A stretch of DNA of 10,921 bases from Ochromonadaceae sp. CCMP2298. Its lineage: Eukaryota > Sar > Synurophyceae > Ochromonadales > Ochromonadaceae. The stretch lies in contig MU634409.1 of the NCBI GenBank assembly GCA_026770595.1, forward strand, positions 1,580 through 12,500. The letters are read 5' to 3'. The position numbers were made by a program, and so were the translations under genes. Each line of letters starts with the position of its first letter. Position 1 is the first letter of the stretch. Shown in pieces: positions 1 through 6,487 of the stretch. The notes beneath the pieces were generated by a model. It made no database searches. It was given only the letters and a program-made list of their open reading frames with translations, and was not told where the DNA came from.

Positions 1-2181
1 CCCCCCCCCTGCCTCTGCATCTGCCCCCTCTACTGCCTCCCCCTCTTCCTCTGCCTCCTTCTTGGGCATAGTGGACTCCTGTTGAGGGAGGGGGACGGGT
101 GAGTACAAGAGTGTTCGTGAGTGTTAGAGGGAGTGGGAGAGAGAGGACAGGATAAACTTTAAGACGATGCGACTCATCCGACATATCCAGTGTATTCGTA
201 AGAGTTCGGAGTGTACGTACTATGACTACTACTATCGTACGTACACACACTCATAGTACGTACTGCGTACCATGTAGTGGAACTCGTCCTCCAGGCTCTT
301 CAAGTGCACGTACTCCTCCTGCCCCTGCACCTCGCTCACCACCTACCGTATAGGGGTAAGGGAGTGAATGAGTCAGATGTATAACATACAAATATATTAT
401 AACATATAAACATATAAACATATAAACATATAAACATATAAACATATCAACATATAAACATATCAACATATCAACATATAAACATATAAACATATTAACA
501 TCCAAACATATCAACATATAAACATGACATAATATATGAACCTATTAGATATAATACACCTATGAACATACCTCTTCGTTGAAGGTCTCCAGCTGCTCGA
601 ACATGGTGGTCTCCCTGTGCGCGAACTCACCCGTCTCCTGTTGGGGTGCGGGTGCGGGTGTGGGTGTTGGGGTCAGGGCTAGCTTACACGTATACATATG
701 CATATACATATACATACATAATTAAATATACATTCATACATCCACACGTAATTAAATATACGCACATGCACGCACATACCTTGCACTCCATGTGCAGCAC
801 CTCCGACTGAGTGGTCTCCTTCTCCACCAACTCCTGCTGCTCCCCGTTGGCGTCGATGGTGGTGTAGAAGGTGGAGCGCTCCTGTTGACAAGGCGTTAAT
901 TAGGTGTTGAAAATGTGGATGAGGTTAGCTACACGTAGTGGAACCCTTGCTGTACGCACTGTACGTACTGTACCTACTCTGTACTATATATACTGTACGT
1001 ACTGCAGCTGTACTCTGAGTAGAGGCTATTCACTATGTACCTGATCGCATACCGTACTGTATACTGTAGATGGTATGTACGTACTGTAGATGTCTTACCT
1101 GTCGTACCACCTCCCTCTTACGCCACAGGGGCTTGGTATCAGCCTCGACGAGGTTTCGCTTGGAGCTGCTGGGGTGCAGTATGAGGGAGTAGTGCTCTTC
1201 CTCGCCCAGCAGGCGGGGCGCGAAGAGGTCTGCTGAGGGGGGGGGGGAGAGGTAAGTATAGGCAGTAGGGGCAGTAGGGGCAGAGGTTAGTAGGCAGTAG
1301 AGGTACGAAGCATATACAGTATAGGCAGTATAGGTAAGAGAGGCAGTATTGGCAAGAGAGGCATGAGAGGTAAGACAGATGGGTAGCAGAGGCAAGGGTG
1401 TAGAAGTCGCAGTGTCGCTGTGCCATGCTGACCAGAGAGGCCGTGCCTGTACGCCCCCAAAAACCTGCACACCCTCTACACCCTGCACCCTGCACCGCAC
1501 ACACTACACTGCACACAAATTACACTGCACACACACTGTACTGCAGCACACTGCACCACACGTGCACTAGCACCTGCACCTACCGTTAGTGCGCAGCTTG
1601 AGGCTGGAGGGCAGCAGCAAGCCAGGGTTGCTGAGGTTTATATGCATCACTCCCTCCTCCCCCTCCTCCTCCACACCCGCCGCTGAGGTTATGCTGATAG
1701 CAGCGGCATCCACCACGTTGTTGTTGCGTGGCAGCAGCCCTGCGGGGGGGAAGGGGGGCACGCTGCCCTTGCTGCTGCTCTTGTTTTCAGAGAGTCTCAG
1801 GGGGTCCAGCCTGTTGGGGGAGTCCGGCACCTGTGTCTGTGGCTGCTGCCTCTTGCTGCCTCTAGAGGGGGTGGGTGCGCCTGTGTCCAGCGAGGGCGGC
1901 TTGCCGTTCTCCAGGAATCGAATAAAATCAGAGAAGTTTATCTCAGCGACCTGCGCCCCGAAAGTGTGCTGGAAGAGGTCCTCCACCCACATGTACTCGC
2001 CGGAATCCATGCCCAGGCAAAGCTTGATGTCGCTCAGCTTAATGTGCAGCACGTTGCGGGCATCTCGGAAGGCGTAGACGCGGAATTGCTCCTCGATGGT
2101 CTCATCCGGCGCGCGCAGGTTGTATGAGCGAATGACCAGTGCTTTGCGCAGCCTCGGCAGTGCGCTCGCTCCTGCACCCAT
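1..2181 (-). CDS. N-myristoylated, EF-hand-like protein of unknown function (6 exons, 3' end outside window)
   Basis: Spliced model: exons 2181-1584, 1232-1099, 881-780, 637-572, 342-271 and 78-1. Every intron is GT-AG (donors GTAGGT, GTAAGA, GTATGT, GTATGT, GTACGC) and all five junctions keep one frame, giving 350 codons open to the window edge. The start is ATG 2181 in a strong CCACCATGG context. The protein begins MGAGAS, which fits the eukaryotic N-myristoylation pattern (Gly2, Ser6), so I infer membrane anchoring. Residues 28-91 look like two paired EF-hands that have lost calcium ligands: each loop (40-51, 74-85) keeps Ile at position 8 and Asp at position 12 but lacks most other ligands and the central Gly. 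Residues 95-180 are a Pro/Ser/Gln-rich linker, probably disordered. Residues 245-324 are charged, with a repeated [KR]ETTxxExL motif; the tail from 325 is Glu/Gly-rich. I do not recognise the family. A membrane-attached scaffold or adaptor is plausible but unproven. Confidence 0.8.
79..270 (-). other. Intron 5 of the myristoylated-protein gene, rich in GTACGTAC palindromes
   Basis: The donor is ATG|GTACGC (270/269) and the acceptor is CAACAG|GAG (80/79). It carries three exact copies of GTACGTAC, at 213, 237 and 256, close to the donor. The donor is the least canonical of the gene, but the frame is kept on both sides. Confidence 0.7.
383..525. repeat. AT-rich octamer tandem repeat in intron 4 (unit AAACATAT)
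   Basis: Roughly 140 bp of AAACATAT and its variant CAACATAT repeated head to tail, filling most of the intron that spans 343-571. On the minus strand it reads as a meaningless MFICLYV-type frame, so it is not coding. Array length is probably polymorphic. Confidence 0.85.
882..1098 (-). other. Intron 2 of the myristoylated-protein gene, with GTACGTAC/CTGTAC repeats
   Basis: Donor CAG|GTAAGA at 1099/1098 and acceptor GTCAACAG|GAG at 882/881. It contains GTACGTAC at 961, 995 and 1077 plus many CTGTAC/TACTGT fragments. Both flanking exon edges are phase 0. Confidence 0.75.
1233..1583 (-). other. Intron 1 of the myristoylated-protein gene
   Basis: Donor AACG|GTAGGT at 1584/1583; acceptor CCCCCTCAG|CA at 1233/1232, preceded by a C-run and a long CTACTGCC-type pyrimidine-rich tract. 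The junction splits one codon (G|CA, Ala200). The donor-proximal half holds irregular CACTGCAC-type repeats as read on the plus strand (about 1470-1560). Confidence 0.8.
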
Positions 2182-2403
2182 GGTGGATTGGGTGTGAATG
2201 GCAGAAGCCAGAAATCACTTGCCGAACTGTGCGCACAACGGTCACAGAGACAGCACACACACAAGGCCAAGGGTAGAAGAGAGGCTTGCAACGTCTCTAT
2301 TTTTTTTGTCTATTTTTGAAAACCCCCAAAACGCAGGGGTCCAAAAGTGGGGTGTAAATCCATTTACCAACACTCACAAAAGCATAATCATTTTTCTAAA
2401 TCC

Positions 2404-2544
2404 CCCCCGCAAACAAAAAGGGGGGCCAGCAAAAGGTGGGCCAAGAGTGTGGTTTCTCTGCTGCAAAGGCCACGCAAATATGCGAGACAAAAATACGTTT
2501 GCAACGAAAATATGTTTACAGGGCCACCTTTTTGTTTGTGGGGG
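2404..2544. repeat. Foldback (imperfect inverted repeat) element, about 141 bp
   Basis: The arm at 2404-2427 and the reverse complement of 2521-2544 match at 21 of 24 positions, sharing the core CAAACAAAAAGG. The arms enclose about 93 bp. A small MITE-like or foldback element would look like this, but no target-site duplication is evident, so the assignment is tentative. Confidence 0.6.
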
Positions 2545-2611
2545 AACTCTTTTCTTGACAAGCTCAAAGAAGAAGTGCAGTAGTAGGTGTGATTTTTTAA
2601 TCACTGCTGTA

Positions 2612-2625
2612 AGTTACATGTAACT
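2612..2625. repeat. 14-bp perfect palindrome AGTTACATGTAACT
   Basis: Self-complementary over 14 bp, in AT-rich intergenic DNA just downstream of a GTGATT-TTTT-AATCAC hairpin (2589-2604). It could be a dimeric-protein binding site or chance; nothing nearby tells which. Confidence 0.5.
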
Positions 2626-2641
2626 AAAAATTACCAAGTCA

Positions 2642-2735
2642 TATGTTACGAAGTTTTGTTACTATGTTACTAAGTAGGGGAGTAAGTTAAGCTAAGTCAC
2701 TGCTATGTTAGTATGCTATGTTAGTATGTTAGTAT
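2642..2735. repeat. TATGTTA short-repeat cluster
   Basis: TATGTTA occurs five times in about 95 bp (2642, 2663, 2704, 2717, 2725), mixed with TAAGTTA and TAAGTCA variants, with irregular spacing. It lies about 100 bp past the stop codon of the membrane-protein gene, possibly within its 3'UTR. Confidence 0.7.
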
Positions 2736-2840
2736 GTGCAAATGCGCATAACCCGTGCGCCGTAATCCGCTAGGCCCCGATGGATAACAGGGACTGGAGG
2801 GATAAAGGGGATCATAGTTATAGATGTGTGGGTGCGGGGG

Positions 2841-5552
2841 CTAAAACCCCATCCTCTCGTAGCCGTCATTGTGGACATTAAGGGCATTGGGTAGATTGGG
2901 TAGATTGGGGGGATTGGGGGCATTGGGGGGATTGTTGGGAAAGCCCTGCGCCAGTTCCGGCCCCAGTCCCAGTCCCGGCCCCCCCAGTCCCAGCGTCCTG
3001 CCTGCGACCAGCGCGCCATACGATAACCCGTACAGCAGCAGCAGCAGGGACCTCCAGAAGGAGAGCGGGGTCGCGTGTTCCTCTGCCTCAGGCGCATACC
3101 TGCCCAGAGTATAGCTGCTCAACAAAACCACCAAGCCCCGCGTCTGCGTGCTTACGTACCCCGCACAACTCCACAGGCCCGCCCAGGCCGCCGCCCACAG
3201 CCACGCCCCCGCCACTGCAAGCCGCCCCCCCACCAGGGGGCCCTGCCTCCACGCCGCCCGCAGAAACAGCGCCCCACCCCACGCGATAAAAACCAGAACC
3301 TGCAGCAGCCTAGCGGCCCCAAAGACCAATCCGCGCGACAACCCACAGGCGCCGCACAGCAGGGCAGAAGAAAGGTCAACGATTCCGCGCGCCACACGCA
3401 CAACCCCAGCCACAGTGGAAACCCAGACAGACGCTGGGGCGGGGGCGGGGGCTGGGGCGGGGGCGGGGGCGGGGGGGCTGTTTTCCCGTCTCCTCCTCTC
3501 CTCGCCACTGTCACGCACGGCGGAACGGACCCCCTCCCGAGTGCGAGCGCCCCGACCCGCCCGACCCCGCTTCACCGGTGTCGGCGGTTTCAGTGTCGAC
3601 GGCGGTATTGCCAGTGTCGGTGGTTTCTGCGTCCTCGGCCTCCGCTTCGTCCCTCGCACCGCCCCCTTGCTTGGCCACAGTACGCAGAGTACGTACAGTA
3701 CGTACAGTGGGTACAGCTGGACCTCCCCCAGTGCGGGTGCGGGTGTAGAGGCGATGTGCGCCTGCTCCACTGTCTTCACTGTACAGGCCTCTACCTCTGT
3801 CTCCACTGTGTGTTGCACTGCTGCCTCTGCTTCTGCTTCTGCTTCTGCTTCCGCCCACACTGTTTGTACTGTATATGCAGCTTCTGCCCCCTCTGTATAT
3901 ATTGTGTCTGCCCCCACTGTATGTACTTCCCCCGCTGCTTCTGTTCCTGCCTCTGCCCCCCCTGCCACAGCCCCAATTGCTGCATACGCATCGCACATCG
4001 CTCCGCCCGCCCCCACTCCCACATCCACTCCCATCCCCTCAGTGCCCGCATCGCGCGTATCCGAGCGAGTGAGTGCACCCACCGCTCTCACCGCCCCCCT
4101 GCCCCGCCCCCCAACCGCCTCCGTCACGCTCTCGGCCCCGTCCAGCAGCGTCCTAGCGCACAGCCTGAGGGCGAGTTTAAAGACGGAGGCGGCGTGGGCA
4201 GAGCTCAGTTTAAACCCACAGTGCGCGGCAGACAGACAGGCGAAAGACCCATCCACTAGCACTACCCCGGCCACCAGCAGCAGCCGCAGCGGATCCCCAT
4301 ACCCCCCATACCCCCCATACCCCCAGCCTACCTTGATGTGCTCGCTTGATGATGCAGATGAGCCCTCTCCCTCTCTGCGGGCGTCGTGTTTGCGCAGCAG
4401 CCGTGCAGCCCAGCCCCCAATGCCCCCTACCGTCTTTGTCCCTGTTTCTTCTTCCCCCGTACCCCCCGCACCCTCCACCCCCCCGGTCCCGTCTATACCA
4501 GTTCCTCTACCCCTCCCCCCGCCCCACACTGCCCCAGTCCCCACCGCTGGCCCCGACAGCCTCTGCCACATCTCCTGGCCCCACAGTCCCCGGTTCCCCA
4601 GTCGGTTCCCCATAAATAGCACGCCCAGCAGCAGCGCGATTCGAGCCAGCCCCCTGACTGGACCCCCACCCCCTGCACGCCCGGCACCCCCAGTGCTTGC
4701 GTGCCGCAGAGGGGTTAGGGGCGCGGGGGCGAAATGGGACTGCGTCAGGGCGAGGGCCTGGGCCTGGGCCTGTGTGTGGGTCGAATCAGGCTCAGGGGGC
4801 ACAGGGGTGATTATGGGAAGGGAGGTAGGGGAGGTGTAGCCATCTGCCTCTGTCTCTGCACCTGTCCCTGCATCTGGCACGGGGGATAAAGGCAGCAGGG
4901 GAGAGACGCCCAGCAGAGGCTTGTCCCCCCATCCCGCCAAACCACCCCCTCCGCTCCCACCGCCCGCCCCACCCCCTCCCCCACCCCCACCCCCAATTTC
5001 GCTCTCGTCAAACACCAGCGCGAGGAAGGGGGGCCACAGCAGCACTCCCCCCCGCAGCAGTAGCAAAGCCAGCAGCACCCTGGCGAAACCACCGCCATTC
5101 TCGGAAACGAGCGACATGAGGGGTGCCTTCTGTAGGCCCTTTTCGAAAAAGAAATGCGTGGACGTGGAGAGCAGCACCTGGCCTGTGAGGGAGGAGATGG
5201 TGACAAGCAGGCTGTTGTCACCGTCAGCCAGCAGAGCTGTGTGCAGGCTGCAACGCACCGCCTCGCTGCCGAACTGCCCGCAGACACCTTCGCACACAGT
5301 GCCCTCGCTCTCCACACGCACCGCCAGGTCCTCTTGCTGATTGTACACAGTCAGCTCCAGCTGGATGCTCTCCGCCTCCCCACAATCCCCACTGCACACA
5401 CTGCCCCCGCTACCGTCGCCCCCGCTACCCCCGCTGCTGTATATCTGCAGTTTCACGTCGGCGTCGCTCAGTGTCTGCGCCTGTGTCTGCGTCTGCGCCT
5501 GCGCGGCGAGCGCTAGGCACAGGAGAAGCCAGGCAGCCCAGATGATCTTCAT
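2841..5552 (-). CDS. Signal-peptide, multi-pass membrane protein of unknown function, low complexity (903 aa)
   Basis: One open frame from ATG 5552 (A at -3) to TAG 2841-2843. Residues 1-18 form a signal peptide (MKIIWAAWLL then a Leu/Ala core), followed by a Gln/Thr/Ala run. Residues 30-140 form a small, probably beta-sandwich ectodomain with two CxxxC pairs (Cys53/57, Cys87/91) and Cys101. A hydrophobic segment lies at 157-181, then a Gly tract (187-204). Further hydrophobic stretches are at 301-314, 423-441, 613-626, 710-735, 741-765, 776-798 and 831-850. Linkers are extreme low complexity: Gly-rich, Glu-Ala repeats near 567-577, Pro-Ala repeats 693-707 and a basic 634-690. The C-terminus ends in Asn-Pro repeats (873-889). 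I infer an endomembrane or surface protein. No family recognised. The plus strand also has long open frames here, so intron content and exact C-terminal structure are uncertain. Confidence 0.6.
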   Translation of the reverse strand: MKIIWAAWLLLCLALAAQAQTQTQAQTLSDADVKLQIYSSGGSGGDGSGGSVCSGDCGEAESIQLELTVYNQQEDLAVRVESEGTVCEGVCGQFGSEAVRCSLHTALLADGDNSLLVTISSLTGQVLLSTSTHFFFEKGLQKAPLMSLVSENGGGFARVLLALLLLRGGVLLWPPFLALVFDESEIGGGGGGGGGAGGGSGGGGLAGWGDKPLLGVSPLLPLSPVPDAGTGAETEADGYTSPTSLPIITPVPPEPDSTHTQAQAQALALTQSHFAPAPLTPLRHASTGGAGRAGGGGPVRGLARIALLLGVLFMGNRLGNRGLWGQEMWQRLSGPAVGTGAVWGGGRGRGTGIDGTGGVEGAGGTGEEETGTKTVGGIGGWAARLLRKHDARREGEGSSASSSEHIKVGWGYGGYGGYGDPLRLLLVAGVVLVDGSFACLSAAHCGFKLSSAHAASVFKLALRLCARTLLDGAESVTEAVGGRGRGAVRAVGALTRSDTRDAGTEGMGVDVGVGAGGAMCDAYAAIGAVAGGAEAGTEAAGEVHTVGADTIYTEGAEAAYTVQTVWAEAEAEAEAEAAVQHTVETEVEACTVKTVEQAHIASTPAPALGEVQLYPLYVLYVLCVLWPSKGAVRGTKRRPRTQKPPTLAIPPSTLKPPTPVKRGRAGRGARTREGVRSAVRDSGEERRRRENSPPAPAPAPAPAPAPASVWVSTVAGVVRVARGIVDLSSALLCGACGLSRGLVFGAARLLQVLVFIAWGGALFLRAAWRQGPLVGGRLAVAGAWLWAAAWAGLWSCAGYVSTQTRGLVVLLSSYTLGRYAPEAEEHATPLSFWRSLLLLLYGLSYGALVAGRTLGLGGPGLGLGPELAQGFPNNPPNAPNPPNLPNLPNALNVHNDGYERMGF
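3430..3480. repeat. GGGGC/GGGGGC tandem tract (potential G-quadruplex) inside gene 2
   Basis: On the plus strand, runs of 4-7 G separated by single C or CT repeat about eight times. On the coding (minus) strand the tract encodes the Pro-Ala repeats of the membrane protein. With this many closely spaced G-runs it could form a G-quadruplex on the plus strand. Confidence 0.75.
3815..3860. repeat. Trinucleotide-type CTTCTG repeat encoding Glu-Ala repeats
   Basis: CTTCTG units recur in tandem on the plus strand, read on the minus strand as GCAGAA, encoding alternating Ala-Glu (about residues 567-577 of the membrane protein). An in-frame coding microsatellite, likely length-variable. Confidence 0.75.
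4295..4325. repeat. Nonamer CCCCCCATA repeat encoding Gly-Tyr-Gly
   Basis: Three near-perfect 9-bp units, coding GYGGYGGYG on the minus strand (residues about 411-419). It follows a donor-like AAG|GTAGGC at 4332/4331, so it could be intronic if that donor is used. Confidence 0.7.
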
Positions 5553-5565
5553 CCTCCAGTGTAGA

Positions 5566-5818
5566 CTGAGGGGGTCTATGCCCTATGCGTATGTCATGTG
5601 ACTATTCCAGGTATCGACCCCGATTGAACCTGATGGCCCCAGTCGACGCTCTCTGTCCTCCCAACGCAGACCGCGATCCCTGCAATCGTGAAATCGCCCC
5701 AAAACACGCACCTTCAGAACTCTAGAACTGCGTGAACTGCTCTGGCTCCCTTTGTCTCTGCTTCTCCTCTCTCTTCTCTTGTGTGTGTGGGTGAGTGCTT
5801 CTCAAAGGAGTAACTTAC
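5566..5818 (-). other. Probable 5'UTR intron of the membrane-protein gene
   Basis: A consensus donor, ACCG|GTAAGT, lies at 5819/5818. The best acceptor before the start codon is ACCCCCTCAG|TC at 5566/5565, 13 nt upstream of ATG 5552. This would be a 253-bp leader intron. Donor and acceptor are both good matches to those used in gene 1, but only cDNA could prove it. Confidence 0.45.
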
Positions 5819-5957
5819 CGGTAGCGATTCAAAGAGTGCACCAAAAACCTACAATAAAACTGGGTGAAAATTCCTCATGCGAGTAAACCAAGCAGGGTTT
5901 TTACCTTTGCACTGTGCGTACTAAACCATTTATGTTTGCGTCCTAACTACTTTCTTC
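5819..5957. promoter_or_regulatory. Intergenic: upstream of 5S gene, promoter side of gene 2
   Basis: About 140 bp with no reading frame of note. It should contain the minus-strand promoter of the membrane-protein gene and the plus-strand flank of the 5S gene. I see no clear TATA box or other named element. The 5S gene needs only its internal promoter. Confidence 0.4.
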
Positions 5958-6075
5958 ATGGACGCTCATACTAACACTACTGCACCCGGTCTCGTCCGAT
6001 CCCGGAAGTTAAGCGTGTTCAGGCCTGGTTAGTAGTGCGGTTCGTGAGAACGCGCGAACTCCGGGTGGTGTCCGT
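5958..6075 (+). rRNA. 5S ribosomal RNA
   Basis: 5S RNA of the large ribosomal subunit, transcribed by RNA polymerase III. The highly conserved core GGCCTGGTTAGTA is at 6022-6034, with CCGGAAGTTAAGC (box A region) before it and CCGGGTG after it. Helix I pairs 5958-5964 with 6069-6075, helix II 5973-5977 with 6015-6019, and helix III 5986-5989 with 6002-6005. Length is about 118 nt, the family norm. The arm after the core is unusual: the near-universal GGATGGG-GACC stretch is replaced by one that pairs 6036-6043 with 6048-6056 around a GTGA tetraloop (one bulged G at 6052). Paired helices and correct length argue for a functional divergent gene rather than a pseudogene. A single copy is seen, lying opposite in strand to its protein-coding neighbours. 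Ends are set by helix I and may be off by 1-2 nt. Confidence 0.93.
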
Positions 6076-6080
6076 ACTTA

Positions 6081-6092
6081 TTTTCCTTTTTT
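6081..6092 (+). terminator. RNA polymerase III T-run terminator of the 5S gene
   Basis: TTTT at 6081-6084 and TTTTTT at 6087-6092 begin 6 nt after the end of helix I. The second run is the left half of a 14-bp palindrome, TTTTTGGCCAAAAA (6088-6101). Confidence 0.85.
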
Positions 6093-6101
6093 GGCCAAAA
6101 A

Positions 6102-6487
6102 CGTACGTACACTGTCCTCCCTGCGCATTATACATTAACAAACTACAGTACATTTGATCAAAGCAGTTGTCCGGGGATACAGTATAGTTCAATTCAGAAT
6201 AACCGTATTCGGCAGTCCATTAGATACATAATAGCAATAATAGCAATGCAGTGGATGCTAGGGCTGGGGCTGGGGCTCATGCCAGGGGTGCTACTTGTGA
6301 TTATTCAACTGCTGCTGCTGCTGATTGTTATGCTACAGTATACGTGCCTTAACTAAATAAAAGCGAAAAGAGCCGAGTGATCGTTCTTATGTTTAGCCCC
6401 CCCCCCTCCACGCTGTATGGCAGAAAGAGCAGGCACAGTAGATACAAATATACAGGTTAAGTCAGGATTCAGCCTATAAGTCAGGAC
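6102..6487. other. Intergenic region between 5S gene and the 3' end of gene 3
   Basis: No gene supported. It holds a GTACGTAC palindrome (6103-6110), a GGGGCT triple repeat (about 6258-6279), (CTG)5 at 6309-6323 and a C-run near 6398-6407. The 3'UTR of gene 3 should lie at the right end; I see no clear AATAAA on the minus strand. Confidence 0.5.
6309..6323. repeat. (CTG)5 trinucleotide repeat
   Basis: Five perfect CTG units outside any supported coding region, probably in or near the 3'UTR of the OB-fold-like gene. Confidence 0.8.

Larger units (their letters stand above)
2182..2840. other. Intergenic region: promoter side of gene 1 and 3' side of gene 2
   Basis: No gene seen. The part next to ATG 2181 should be the 5'UTR and promoter of the myristoylated-protein gene; I see no clear TATA box. 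There are T-runs at about 2299-2315, a foldback at 2404-2544, a GTGATT/AATCAC hairpin at 2589-2604, a 14-bp palindrome at 2612-2625 and a TATGTTA repeat cluster at 2642-2735. Reading frames here are short and look random. Confidence 0.6.

Noticed and set aside
251-517. Open frame rich in MFICLYV repeats
   Set aside because: It is a reading of the intronic AAACATAT array.
2164-2181. Retroviral matrix-like N-terminus, suggested by the MGAGAS start
   Set aside because: The likeness is only the shared myristoylation signal; the rest of the gene has host-type introns and no retroviral domain.
3148-4839. 563-codon open frame on the plus strand, and an overlapping 394-codon frame at 3075-4259
   Set aside because: Both are antisense to the better-supported minus-strand frame with a signal peptide. 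Their products are Ser/Pro/Ala/Arg/Cys low complexity, caused by GC-rich repeats with few stop codons.
5811-5830. U1 snRNA 5' end or spliced-leader RNA next to the 5S gene
   Set aside because: AACTTACCGG resembles a U1 5' end on the plus strand, but none of the U1 stem-loops follow. It is better read as a GTAAGT donor on the minus strand.
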